DNA from: CAWIOX01 sp963837775 | GTDB lineage: Bacteria > Pseudomonadota > Gammaproteobacteria > Burkholderiales > Burkholderiaceae_D | Direction of reading: 5' to 3' | DNA: 64,000 nt | Assembly (NCBI GenBank): GCA_963837775.1 | Contig: CAWIOX010000004.1 | Coordinates: 310,001-374,000, forward strand | Part shown: piece by piece, positions 17,818-25,818 of the stretch | How the letters are laid out: each line of letters begins with the position of its first letter | How positions within the stretch are numbered: position 1 is the stretch's first letter | Position numbers and translations under genes: made by a program | The notes under the pieces: generated by a model | Told to the model about the DNA's origin: nothing | Database searches by the model: none | The model's input: only the letters and a program-made list of their open reading frames with translations

Positions 17818-18645
17818 CTAGGGCTTGACGATATGCACGCCATGCTTGATGAAGATATTCGCCAACTCGCCTGATGCGACCAATTCATTGGTTGTCGCTT
17901 GCAGCAATTTTGCCAGCTCCACCTGATCTTTTTTGACAGCCATGCCAACCGCCCAACCCTGCCGTGGCAAGCGTTGGAACTGCACGGTATTCAGTGAAAA
18001 ATTCGGATCATCCTTGAGTACTGATTCAATTTCAGAACGGTTCGCCAGGACAGCATCCAATTCCCCCGCCTTCAGCTTTTCCAGCGCCTCATTCGCGGTC
18101 GTAAAAATCCTGACATTGTCCCGATATTTCCCATTTTCCTCGCCCAGCATCACCATTGCAGCGATCGAAATTTTCTCGACACCAATTTTTTTACCTGCCA
18201 GAGAATTCAGCCCGTCAAAGTTGGGCACTGTTTTTTTATTGCTGACCAGACGTACTGTTTCGACATGATATGGCGCAAAAATCTCTACCTTGTCGTTGTC
18301 GTCCATCAGCCGGCGATCGACCGGAACATGCAGCAAGACATCGGCCGGACCATAGCCAAGGTAATGTCCTTTCCAGACCATGTTTCTCAAATCGTCGTTC
18401 AGGTTTTCACCTGCATTAAACGGCAGCAAACTGAGTTTAAGTCCCAATTTTTTTGCCAGGGCCTCGGCAAAATCGACATCAATCCCAGCATTTTTATCGG
18501 AAAACGGTGCAAATTCATTATAAACGGCAACTTTAAGTATTCCATCCTGCCGGATTTTTTGAAGGTCCGCATGTGCCGGAGCCGATAATGCGATGCACGT
18601 CAATGAAAGTATGGCCGTCAGGCCGCGAAAAGAAAAATTACGCAT
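17818..18645 (-). CDS. Quinoprotein-associated periplasmic solute-binding protein
   Basis: A 275-residue exported protein with a signal peptide ending near APAHA (residues 22-26) and a family-3-type binding fold; the entry ILKVAVYNEFAPFSDKNAGIDVDFAEALA (about residues 35-63, read in parts) is typical. It resembles the binding proteins found beside PQQ alcohol dehydrogenases (MoxJ/XoxJ-like group), which are thought to help maturation or electron-transfer partners rather than to feed a transporter; no permease gene adjoins it. It follows pedF by 82 bases, with a perfect hairpin between, and probably shares the sigma-54 promoter upstream of pedF. Confidence 0.82.
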   Translation of the reverse strand: MRNFSFRGLTAILSLTCIALSAPAHADLQKIRQDGILKVAVYNEFAPFSDKNAGIDVDFAEALAKKLGLKLSLLPFNAGENLNDDLRNMVWKGHYLGYGPADVLLHVPVDRRLMDDNDKVEIFAPYHVETVRLVSNKKTVPNFDGLNSLAGKKIGVEKISIAAMVMLGEENGKYRDNVRIFTTANEALEKLKAGELDAVLANRSEIESVLKDDPNFSLNTVQFQRLPRQGWAVGMAVKKDQVELAKLLQATTNELVASGELANIFIKHGVHIVKP

Positions 18646-18667
18646 ACTGTGCTCCTGGTGAATGCTG

Positions 18668-18698
18668 CCCGCTCGTGATGCGAATCTTCACGAGCGGG
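18668..18698 (-). promoter_or_regulatory. Intercistronic hairpin between pedF and the binding-protein gene
   Basis: CCCGCTCGTGA at 18668-18678 and TCACGAGCGGG at 18688-18698 form a perfect 11-base stem with a nine-base loop. No T run follows, so it looks more like an mRNA-stabilising or attenuating hairpin than a full terminator. Confidence 0.6.
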
Positions 18699-18727
18699 AA
18701 CAAATTACACTAATAAAACGTATCGTA

Positions 18728-19195
18728 TTATTTCTCCGCGCGACGGCTTTCAAGATAAGCCTTGATTGCCCACATCGCTTCCTGATTGAAAATCCCCTCA
18801 AACGGAGGCATATACACAGCACCGTTACGCACCTTTCCGTGACGAACCGAAGTCAGAAAATAGTCGTCATTCTCCTTATAGCATGCCAATTTTTTTGCCG
18901 GAACTTTCAAGTCAACGCAATCACGATCCAATAATCGCAGATCCGGCGCAATCCCGCCTGAAATCGCCTCAAGTCCATGACAGCGTGCACAATTTTGATT
19001 GAAGGCAGAAGCGCCGATCTTGACCGCATCCTTATTTCCACGATAAGGATTCTCTGCCAGCCATTTGTCGCCGACTGGCGGCAAACTCTTGGTATCGACT
19101 GCCTGTGGCGTCACATCGCCATGAGCAAATGCAGAACCGGATATGGCAGCAAGTATTAAAGCTGAACTAGCAATAGTGCGTACTAAGGTTTTCAT
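18728..19195 (-). CDS. pedF: Cytochrome c550, PedF type
   Basis: A 155-residue periplasmic monoheme cytochrome that takes electrons from a PQQ alcohol dehydrogenase. The signal peptide ends at SAFA (residues 21-24); the heme site is CARCH at 69-73; the likely axial methionine is M129 in AVYMPPFEG. The sequence HGDVTPQAVDTK right after the signal peptide and NQNCARCHGLEAISGGIAPDL match the PedF family of Pseudomonas 2-phenylethanol/ethanol systems. A near-consensus sigma-54 promoter lies 42 bases upstream of the start. It is divergent from the sigma-54 activator gene. Confidence 0.9.
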   Translation of the reverse strand: MKTLVRTIASSALILAAISGSAFAHGDVTPQAVDTKSLPPVGDKWLAENPYRGNKDAVKIGASAFNQNCARCHGLEAISGGIAPDLRLLDRDCVDLKVPAKKLACYKENDDYFLTSVRHGKVRNGAVYMPPFEGIFNQEAMWAIKAYLESRRAEK

Positions 19196-19236
19196 GAAGT
19201 CTCCTATCTAGGTTTTAAATACGATGCAAGACCTAA

Positions 19237-19252
19237 TGCAAATGCCATGCCA
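19237..19252 (-). promoter_or_regulatory. Sigma-54 (-24/-12) promoter of pedF
   Basis: On the minus strand TGGCATG-GCAT-TTGCA: GG and GC are separated by exactly ten bases, as sigma-54 needs. The -12 element lies about 40 bases before the pedF ATG. Confidence 0.82.
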
Positions 19253-19431
19253 AGCACCATCCGACACATCCCGCTTATTTTTTTTGCGTCATTCCAGAAC
19301 AGCTGCTACATTTAGAAACACAACAAGAATATTTAAAAATAGGACAGTTTCTCGAATACACTTACTTTAAATCCATCGTATTTGCAAATTTTTAAGTCCC
19401 GCATTCGAATCGACTCAAAGGAGTTCATGGC

Positions 19432-21357
19432 ATGATTATTGCTAATATTTCCCCTGCCATGATAGAACAATCACATCAACGCTCTGCTGCCTACGGCCTC
19501 AGCGAAAATACAGAACCCGATTTCAGTGCAATTGGACGAGCGGACTTATCCGTACTGATTGAGCAAAATCGCGTTTTGCATACGCATGCGATACCCGTGA
19601 TGGAGACACTTTACGAGCAGATCATCAACACCCATAACATGGTGATCCTGACCGACGCCAACGGCCTGATCATGCATTCATTAGGTGACGATGACTTTCT
19701 CGAGAAGGCGGAACGTGTTGCACTCAAGCCTGGCGTGGCGTGGTCGGAACAAAGTAAAGGCACCAATGCAATTGGCACCGCGATAGCGGAACTGACGCCA
19801 ACACTGGTACATGCCAATGAGCATTACCTGACTGCCAATTCATTCCTCACCTGCTCTGCAGCACCTATTTTTGACTATCGGGGCAACGTCATCGGTGTAC
19901 TCGATGTTACCGGCGACCAACGCAGCTTTCACAAGCACACCATGGCGTTGGTGCGCATGTCGGCCCAAATGATTGAAAACCAATTATTTTCGGCGGCATT
20001 TGAAAATGCCATTACCCTGCACTTCCATAGCCGGCCGGAATTCATTGGCACACTGGTGGAAGGAATTGCCTCCTTCACTCCCGGCGGCCGCTTCCTGTCC
20101 GCCAATCGGAGCGGCTTATTTCAACTCGGCTTGCCTTTATCGGCATTGCATTCACATACCTTCAGTTCCCTCTTCGGGCTGCCGGTGTCTGCCCTGTTCG
20201 ATCATTACCGGACCGCGGCACCCAGCTTATTGGATCTGTGCCTGCATAGCGGCGTACGCGTGTATGGGCGCGCCGAGTTGCGCTTGACCAACAGTATTTT
20301 CCAGCACACCTCTGAAGCAAACCATCAGCAGGATACCAACCAGAAATCACAACCTCCAGGCAACCCGCAAGACACAATACACAACAACGACAGCCATGCG
20401 CCGAAACGCTTGTCGAGCCTGCATTACCTCAATACAGGGGATCCGCAGATTGCACTTCTGATCGACAAGGTAACCAAGGTGCTTGGGCGCGACATTCCCA
20501 TTCTTGCGATGGGCGAAACCGGCACCGGCAAAGAGCTTCTGGCGCAAGCGATCCACAACGACTCGCCGCGCTCAAACAGTCCATTTGTCGCAGTCAATTG
20601 TGCGTCAATTCCGGAGACGCTGATTGAATCCGAATTGTTCGGTTATGAGGATGGCGCTTTTACAGGTGCGCGCAAAAAAGGCAGCGTCGGAAAAATTTTG
20701 CAGGCGAATGGCGGCTCACTGTTCCTTGATGAAATCGGTGACATGCCGCTTAGCCTGCAGGCCAGACTGTTGCGCGTCTTGCAGGAACGCATGGTTACCC
20801 CCTTGGGCAGTACCAAGTCGATTCCGGTCAATGTTGCACTGATCTGCGCTACCAACCGCAACCTGCGTGAGCAAATTGCCAAAGGTCAATTCCGCGAAGA
20901 CTTGTATTATCGCTTGAATGGACTCGTGGTGAAATTACCGCCCTTGCGTGAGCGCACCGACCTTGAAACCGTAGTCAACAAATTGCTCTCCGCCGAGTCG
21001 AATGGGACGCGTTACACCATTTCCGCTGAAATAATGCAGCTTTTCAAGCAGCATAACTGGCCTGGAAATTTCCGCCAGCTAACCAACTTGCTCCGCACTG
21101 CAATGGTCATGGCGGGCGATGACCATGAAATCCTTCGCGAACATCTGCCGGACGATTTCCTTGAGGATATAGGCGTACAGCAGACACTCGCTGTCAATGA
21201 AGGTGCGGCTATGCTGGTAGGCAATGGCGAAAAACTGCAAGACATGGAGATATCCGTCATCCAGAAAACCCTTGCCAATCATGGCGGCAACGTCTCCGCC
21301 ACAGCAAGAGCATTGGGCGTATCGCGCAACACCATTTATCGCAAGATCACGCCATAG
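19432..21357 (+). CDS. Sigma-54-dependent activator, AcoR-like
   Basis: A 641-residue enhancer-binding protein. The N-terminal part (about residues 40-190) is the GAF-type sensor region of the AcoR group (TDANGLIMHSLGDDDFL). The AAA+ domain spans about 330-565, with Walker A GETGTGKE at 361-368, the sigma-54 contact loop GAFTGA at 408-413 and Walker B GGSLFLDEIGD at 427-437. A Fis-type helix-turn-helix ends the protein (NVSATARALGVSRNTIYRKI). ATG at 19432 follows AAAGGAG. It sits inside the alcohol-oxidation island, divergent from pedF, and is the obvious candidate for the three sigma-54 promoters of this window. AcoR relatives respond to acetoin or alcohol/aldehyde signals; the ligand here is inferred only. 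Confidence 0.93.
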   Translation: MIIANISPAMIEQSHQRSAAYGLSENTEPDFSAIGRADLSVLIEQNRVLHTHAIPVMETLYEQIINTHNMVILTDANGLIMHSLGDDDFLEKAERVALKPGVAWSEQSKGTNAIGTAIAELTPTLVHANEHYLTANSFLTCSAAPIFDYRGNVIGVLDVTGDQRSFHKHTMALVRMSAQMIENQLFSAAFENAITLHFHSRPEFIGTLVEGIASFTPGGRFLSANRSGLFQLGLPLSALHSHTFSSLFGLPVSALFDHYRTAAPSLLDLCLHSGVRVYGRAELRLTNSIFQHTSEANHQQDTNQKSQPPGNPQDTIHNNDSHAPKRLSSLHYLNTGDPQIALLIDKVTKVLGRDIPILAMGETGTGKELLAQAIHNDSPRSNSPFVAVNCASIPETLIESELFGYEDGAFTGARKKGSVGKILQANGGSLFLDEIGDMPLSLQARLLRVLQERMVTPLGSTKSIPVNVALICATNRNLREQIAKGQFREDLYYRLNGLVVKLPPLRERTDLETVVNKLLSAESNGTRYTISAEIMQLFKQHNWPGNFRQLTNLLRTAMVMAGDDHEILREHLPDDFLEDIGVQQTLAVNEGAAMLVGNGEKLQDMEISVIQKTLANHGGNVSATARALGVSRNTIYRKITP

Positions 21358-21417
21358 CCCCGATAGCAGGCAGATCAGGAAACAAAGCGCCATCAACCGC
21401 AACGTCTGTACAAACCC

Positions 21418-21448
21418 GGATCAGGCAGTCAGAGCCACTGCCTGATCC
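21418..21448. terminator. Perfect hairpin between convergent genes
   Basis: GGATCAGGCAGT (21418-21429) and ACTGCCTGATCC (21437-21448) form a perfect 12-base stem with a seven-base loop between the convergent ends of the sigma-54 activator and the aminopeptidase gene. There is no clear T run, so termination is likely but not certain. Confidence 0.5.
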
Positions 21449-21468
21449 GCCCTCTCCGACCAGATATT

Positions 21469-22428
21469 TCATACGCTAACGGATAGCTGCGCAATTGCAC
21501 GCTGCAAGGCATCACGTATTGCCGGATCAGAAGTGGTATGCGTCCCTTTACTCACCCAGTGCACTTGTGCATGGGGCATGAAACGGATTAGGCGCATCAC
21601 GTTTTCGGGAGGGCAAATCAAATCATGCGTACCATGAACGATGATGACTGGCATGCCAGCAGTTCGCTGCGCACTGCGAAAAAGTGCTTTTTCTGTCAAG
21701 AAACAGCGGTTGGATAGGTAATGCGCCTGCAGGCGATATTTTGCCGTCTGCACATTGCTTTCCTCATTTGATTGCGACAAGGGAATTCCAAGCATTTTTT
21801 GCACAATGGCATGCTCATATCGACTCCAGCGACATGCTGCATCCTGTTGTTGCGCAAGCGTCCCATTTTGCAACATGTATGTTAAAGATTGGAGCACAGC
21901 ATTCTGTTCTGCGCGACTCCATCCCATCGTCATGTGCATCCATGCCTCTGGCATCATCGCGCGCAGGGATTGAAAAAACCACGTCATTTCACGCTCGCTG
22001 GCCAAAAATACACCGCGCAATACCAAGCCGCAGACCATTTCCGGAAAAGCTCCCGCATAGCAAATACCCAACGCGGAACCCCATGAACCGCCGACCACCA
22101 GCCATTGTTTGATGCCGAGTGCGGCACGCAAGCACTCAAGATCGTTAATCAAATCCTGCGTTGTATTGTGCTGCAAACACCCGGCGGGCCTGCTAAGCCC
22201 GGCTCCGCGCTGATCCAGCAGCACGACACGTTGGCGCGACAAGTCAAACCAGTTAAGCATCGATGAATTACAACCGCTGCCGGGTCCGCCGTGCAATACC
22301 ACCGCAACCGGCCCATCCGGCTGTCCGTACTCGGCAAAGTACAACTGATGCCCGCCAGACACGTCCAGGTAATCCTGATGAAACGGGGCGATTTCTTGCA
22401 TCGGCATGATATTTGCATTTAATGACAT
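21469..22428 (-). CDS. pip: Proline iminopeptidase (peptidase S33)
   Basis: Releases N-terminal proline from peptides; an alpha/beta hydrolase, 319 residues. Visible: oxyanion motif HGGPGSGC at 46-53, DQRGAGLSRP at 72-81 and the nucleophile elbow GGSWGS with S115 at 113-118; HGTHD and the C-terminal GTHT supply candidate Asp and His. It has no signal peptide, so it is cytoplasmic. The gene is divergent from pqqA with 86 bases between the starts. The pqq cluster shows no pqqF/pqqG protease pair in this window, so a role in trimming the PqqA peptide is conceivable, but a general housekeeping role is equally possible. Confidence 0.88.
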   Translation of the reverse strand: MSLNANIMPMQEIAPFHQDYLDVSGGHQLYFAEYGQPDGPVAVVLHGGPGSGCNSSMLNWFDLSRQRVVLLDQRGAGLSRPAGCLQHNTTQDLINDLECLRAALGIKQWLVVGGSWGSALGICYAGAFPEMVCGLVLRGVFLASEREMTWFFQSLRAMMPEAWMHMTMGWSRAEQNAVLQSLTYMLQNGTLAQQQDAACRWSRYEHAIVQKMLGIPLSQSNEESNVQTAKYRLQAHYLSNRCFLTEKALFRSAQRTAGMPVIIVHGTHDLICPPENVMRLIRFMPHAQVHWVSKGTHTTSDPAIRDALQRAIAQLSVSV

Positions 22429-22514
22429 AACTGTCTCAATTGTGGGGTGCTGGATTGGCCTTAGTGACAGTTACACTCAATAATCATACCTGCCATTTTA
22501 ACTAGGAGAGAATC

Positions 22515-22589
22515 ATGACATGGAGCAAACCCGAGTTTTCCGATCTGCGTTTCGGCTTTGAAATCACGATGTACATCGCCAATCGTTGA
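22515..22589 (+). CDS. pqqA: PQQ precursor peptide PqqA
   Basis: A 24-residue peptide starting MTWSKPEFSDLRFGFE and ending TMYIANR. The conserved Glu16 and Tyr20, spaced as E-x3-Y, are the two residues that PqqE cross-links and that become the PQQ skeleton. The start ATG at 22515 follows CTAGGAGAG. It is the first gene of pqqABCDE; pqqB starts 90 bases later. Its small size makes it easy to miss. Confidence 0.97.
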   Translation: MTWSKPEFSDLRFGFEITMYIANR

Positions 22590-22679
22590 TACAGCATTAG
22601 TTCATCAAGTTACGCGGCAATGACAAATGTAATTGCCGCGTCCTCTTCAAGCCAAGTTCACACCAATCCGGGCCACGCA

Positions 22680-23606
22680 ATGAAAATCATCGTACTAGGC
22701 TCTGCAGCCGGAGGCGGATTTCCGCAGTGGAACTGCAATTGCCGCAATTGTGCCGGTCAGCGCAATGGCACCATCGAGGCCAAACCGCGCACCCAATCAT
22801 CCATCGCCGTCTCTGCCAATGGCAGCGACTGGGTCCTGATTAATGCATCACCTGATATCCTGACGCAAATCCGCGCGACGCCGGCGCTGCAACCGAATCG
22901 CAGCAAGCGTGATTCCGGCATTGCTGCAGTAATGCTGATGGACGCACAAATCGATCACGTAACCGGTTTGCTGATGTTGCGTGAAGGAAAAACACTACCG
23001 CTATACTGCACGCCCTCCGTGTGGGATGACCTCACGACCGGCTTACCGCTGGTGCATGTGCTATCGCATTACTGCGGCGTGCAATGGCATCCCTTGCCAG
23101 CCAACCACCAGCAAGAGCATCAAATTTCAATGCAACTGCCGGGCATCGAAGGCATCCGCTTTACGCCGCTGGCACTGAAAAGCAAAGCACCGCCTTATTC
23201 CCCGCACCGCGAGCAGCCGCAGCCCGGCGACAACATCGGCCTCATGATCGAAAACATGACGACCGGGAAAAAACTGTTCTATGCTCCTGGTCTCGGCGAA
23301 ATCGAACCGCATATCGATGCCGCAATGCGCATGGCCGATTGCGTCCTGATAGACGGCACCTTGTGGACCGAAGATGAAATGATCGAGCAGGGCTTTTCCG
23401 AAAAAAAATCTGCCGATATGGGGCATCTGCCGCAATCAGGCAGCGGCGGCATGATTGAATTGCTGGATGCAGTCGGCCCTCGCCGCAAGATCCTGATCCA
23501 CATCAACAACACCAACCCGATCCTCGATGAACGCTCGGCTGAGCGCGCCACCCTGACACAGCACGGCATCGAAGTCGCATTTGATGGAATGGAAATCGAC
23601 CTATGA
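22680..23606 (+). CDS. pqqB: PqqB, PQQ biosynthesis hydroxylase-type protein
   Basis: A 308-residue metallo-beta-lactamase-fold protein that oxygenates the cross-linked Glu-Tyr intermediate in PQQ synthesis. The start MKIIVLGSAAGGGFPQWNCN at 22680 is the family start; the frame is open 20 codons further up but without resemblance. Cysteines C19, C21 and C24 (NCNCRNC) form the extra metal site of PqqB. Further motifs are MDAQIDHVTGLLMLREG (about 88-104) and GHLPQSGSGG (about 248). The stop overlaps an in-frame ATG upstream of pqqC. Confidence 0.97.
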   Translation: MKIIVLGSAAGGGFPQWNCNCRNCAGQRNGTIEAKPRTQSSIAVSANGSDWVLINASPDILTQIRATPALQPNRSKRDSGIAAVMLMDAQIDHVTGLLMLREGKTLPLYCTPSVWDDLTTGLPLVHVLSHYCGVQWHPLPANHQQEHQISMQLPGIEGIRFTPLALKSKAPPYSPHREQPQPGDNIGLMIENMTTGKKLFYAPGLGEIEPHIDAAMRMADCVLIDGTLWTEDEMIEQGFSEKKSADMGHLPQSGSGGMIELLDAVGPRRKILIHINNTNPILDERSAERATLTQHGIEVAFDGMEIDL

Positions 23607-23632
23607 ACATGATGACATACAAGGAAATCACC

Positions 23633-24319
23633 ATGAACCAAGCCTGGAGCCGCACCGAATTTGAAGAACATTTGCGTGCCAAGGGTGCCGGCTACCACAT
23701 TCACCATCCATTCAACGTGAAGATGAACAATGGCGAGTTGTCCGGCGATCAGATTCGCGGCTGGGTTGCCAACCGCTTCTACTATCAGGTCATGATTCCG
23801 CAAAAAGATGCGGCCATCATGTCCAACTGCCCCGATCGCGAAACCCGCCGCAAATGGATCCAGCGCATACACGACCATGATGGATGGGAAGACAATGCCG
23901 GCGGCATCGAAGCATGGACCGTACTGGGCGAGGCGGTCGGCATTCCGCGTGCTGATCTGTGGTCCCTGAAACTTGTCCTACCCGGCGTGCGCTTTGCAGT
24001 TGATGCCTATGTCAACTTTGCCAGGCAAGCGCCGTGGCAGGAGGCGGTATGTTCATCCCTGACTGAAATGTTCGCTCCCAAAATCCACAAGGACAGGCTG
24101 GCGAACTGGCCGCAACATTACCCGTGGATTGACAGCATCGGCCTGCAGTATTTCCGTAGCCGGGTTTCCCTGGCCGAACGCGATGTGATCCACGGACTGC
24201 AAGTGACGCTGGACCATTTCACCAGCCGCCCCCAGCAAGACCGCGCGCTCGACATCCTGCAATTCAAACTCGATATCTTGTGGGCGATATCGGACTCAAT
24301 TGAAAAAGCATACCCATAA
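23633..24319 (+). CDS. pqqC: PqqC, pyrroloquinoline-quinone synthase
   Basis: Catalyses the cofactor-free final ring closure and eight-electron oxidation to PQQ. The 228-residue product starting MNQAWSRTEFEEHLRAKG is chosen because AAGGAAAT precedes 23633; an alternative ATG ten codons upstream overlaps the pqqB stop. Active-site family segments are visible: YHIHHPFNVKMN (about 21-32), GWVANRFYYQVMIPQKDAAI (about 43-62) and RIHDHDGWEDNAGGIEAW (about 80-97). It is tightly linked to pqqB and pqqD. Confidence 0.96.
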   Translation: MNQAWSRTEFEEHLRAKGAGYHIHHPFNVKMNNGELSGDQIRGWVANRFYYQVMIPQKDAAIMSNCPDRETRRKWIQRIHDHDGWEDNAGGIEAWTVLGEAVGIPRADLWSLKLVLPGVRFAVDAYVNFARQAPWQEAVCSSLTEMFAPKIHKDRLANWPQHYPWIDSIGLQYFRSRVSLAERDVIHGLQVTLDHFTSRPQQDRALDILQFKLDILWAISDSIEKAYP

Positions 24320-24337
24320 TTTACGATAACCATCGAC

Positions 24338-24613
24338 ATGGTCGGGCATATGAACAACTCTCCGGAAAAACCGGTGCTATCCAAACTGTTTCGCCTGCAA
24401 TGGGAAGAAACGCAGAACAACTATGTGCTGCTGTATCCGGAGGGTATGGTCAAACTGAACCAAAGCGCGGCCGAAATACTGAAGCGCTGCGATGGCAAAC
24501 GCGACTCTGCCGCCATCGTCAGCGACCTGGAAAACACTTTTGCCGTGAGCGGCTTGCAGGCCGATGTTGAAGATTTTTTGCGCACCGCCTATGAACGCGG
24601 CTGGATAAGGTGA
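24338..24613 (+). CDS. pqqD: PqqD, PqqA-binding chaperone
   Basis: A 91-residue RiPP recognition element that binds PqqA and presents it to PqqE. Family features are FRLQWEETQNNYVLLYPEGM (about 18-37), LNQSAAEILKRCDG and the tail FLRTAYERGWIR. No clear Shine-Dalgarno precedes the first ATG (24338); a second ATG four codons on (24350) is an alternative. Its stop codon overlaps a possible GTG start of pqqE, indicating translational coupling between the two partners. Confidence 0.93.
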   Translation: MVGHMNNSPEKPVLSKLFRLQWEETQNNYVLLYPEGMVKLNQSAAEILKRCDGKRDSAAIVSDLENTFAVSGLQADVEDFLRTAYERGWIR

Positions 24614-24618
24614 TAGCC

Positions 24619-25785
24619 ATGACCGAAAATTCCGAAAACTTAACTGCATCACCACCACTGTGGCTGCTGGCAGAACTGACCTACCGCTGCCCGCTGCACT
24701 GCGTGTTTTGTTACAACCCGCTCAATTATGCGGAAAATCGACAGGAACTGACGACCGCACAATGGATCGACGTAATGCGCCAGGCCCGCAAGCTTGGCGC
24801 TGCGCAACTCGGCTTTTCCGGTGGCGAACCGCTGTTGCGCGACGATCTGGAAGAGCTGATCGGCGAAGGGCGCCGGCTGGGCTTCTACACCAACTTGATT
24901 ACCTCAGGCGTGGGCTTGACCGAGGCGCGTATCGCCCGCATGAAGGAACTGGGGCTGGATCACATCCAGCTCTCGTTTCAGGACTCGACCAAGGAAATGA
25001 ATGATTTCCTGACCAGCACCAAGACCTTCGACCTGAAATCGCGCGTCGCAAAACTGATCAAGCAATACGATTACCCGATGGTGCTCAATGTCGTGCTGCA
25101 CCGCTACAACCTCGATCACGTCGGCCGCATCATCGAGATGGCGATCGAGATGGATGTCGAATACCTGGAACTGGCCAACACCCAGTATTACGGCTGGGGC
25201 CTGGCCAACCGGGCGCATCTGATGCCGACGCAGGAACAATTGCAACGGGCGGAAGCCATCGTCAACGAATACCGGGCAAAAGCCGGCAACAAGCTGCGCA
25301 TCCTGTTCGTGGTGCCGGATTATTTCGAAGAGCGCCCCAAGGCCTGCATGAATGGCTGGGGATCGGTATTTCTCGCGGTGAGCGCCGACGGCACCGCACT
25401 GCCCTGCCACGCCGCGAAAACTTTGCCGGGCTTTGAATTTCCCAACGTGACGCAGTTCAGCGTGCATGATATCTGGCACCACAGCGATGCGTTCAACCGC
25501 TATCGCGGCGATGACTGGATGAAGGAACCTTGCCAGAGCTGCCCGGACAAGAAGAAGGATTTTGGCGGCTGCCGCTGCCAGGCCTATGCACTGACCGGCG
25601 ATGCCGCCAATGCCGACCCGGTATGCGGCAAATCGCCGCAGCACGGCGCGCTCAAGAACATCGTGCTGCAGGCCCATGCCGAGCAAAAAAACGCGGCGCT
25701 GCAAAAAGAAGCCCAGCCCATGCTGTTCCGCACCGATGCCAACTCCATGCGCTTTGCCGCAACCGGCAAGAGCAATGCGAAGTAA
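24619..25785 (+). CDS. pqqE: PqqE, radical SAM PqqA Glu-Tyr cross-linking enzyme
   Basis: Forms the carbon-carbon bond between Glu and Tyr of PqqA. From the ATG at 24619 (preceded by AAGGTGAT) it is 388 residues. The radical-SAM cysteines are C24, C28 and C31 (CPLHCVFC); GFSGGEPLLRDDL follows near residue 60. The C-terminal SPASM region carries many cysteines (CHAAKTLPGF; CQSCPDKKKDFGGCRCQA). A GTG three codons upstream overlaps the pqqD stop and could also be used. The chemoreceptor gene follows after only 33 bases. Confidence 0.97.
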   Translation: MTENSENLTASPPLWLLAELTYRCPLHCVFCYNPLNYAENRQELTTAQWIDVMRQARKLGAAQLGFSGGEPLLRDDLEELIGEGRRLGFYTNLITSGVGLTEARIARMKELGLDHIQLSFQDSTKEMNDFLTSTKTFDLKSRVAKLIKQYDYPMVLNVVLHRYNLDHVGRIIEMAIEMDVEYLELANTQYYGWGLANRAHLMPTQEQLQRAEAIVNEYRAKAGNKLRILFVVPDYFEERPKACMNGWGSVFLAVSADGTALPCHAAKTLPGFEFPNVTQFSVHDIWHHSDAFNRYRGDDWMKEPCQSCPDKKKDFGGCRCQAYALTGDAANADPVCGKSPQHGALKNIVLQAHAEQKNAALQKEAQPMLFRTDANSMRFAATGKSNAK

Positions 25786-25818
25786 ATCCGGGATCACGAT
25801 CAATTCATTGAAAGAATC

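Noticed and set aside
22455..22480. A possible sigma-54 promoter before pqqA (GG and GC ten bases apart in GGTGCTGGATTGGC)
   Set aside because: The -24 element does not fit TGGCAC and the -12 element is poor; much weaker than the three accepted sites.
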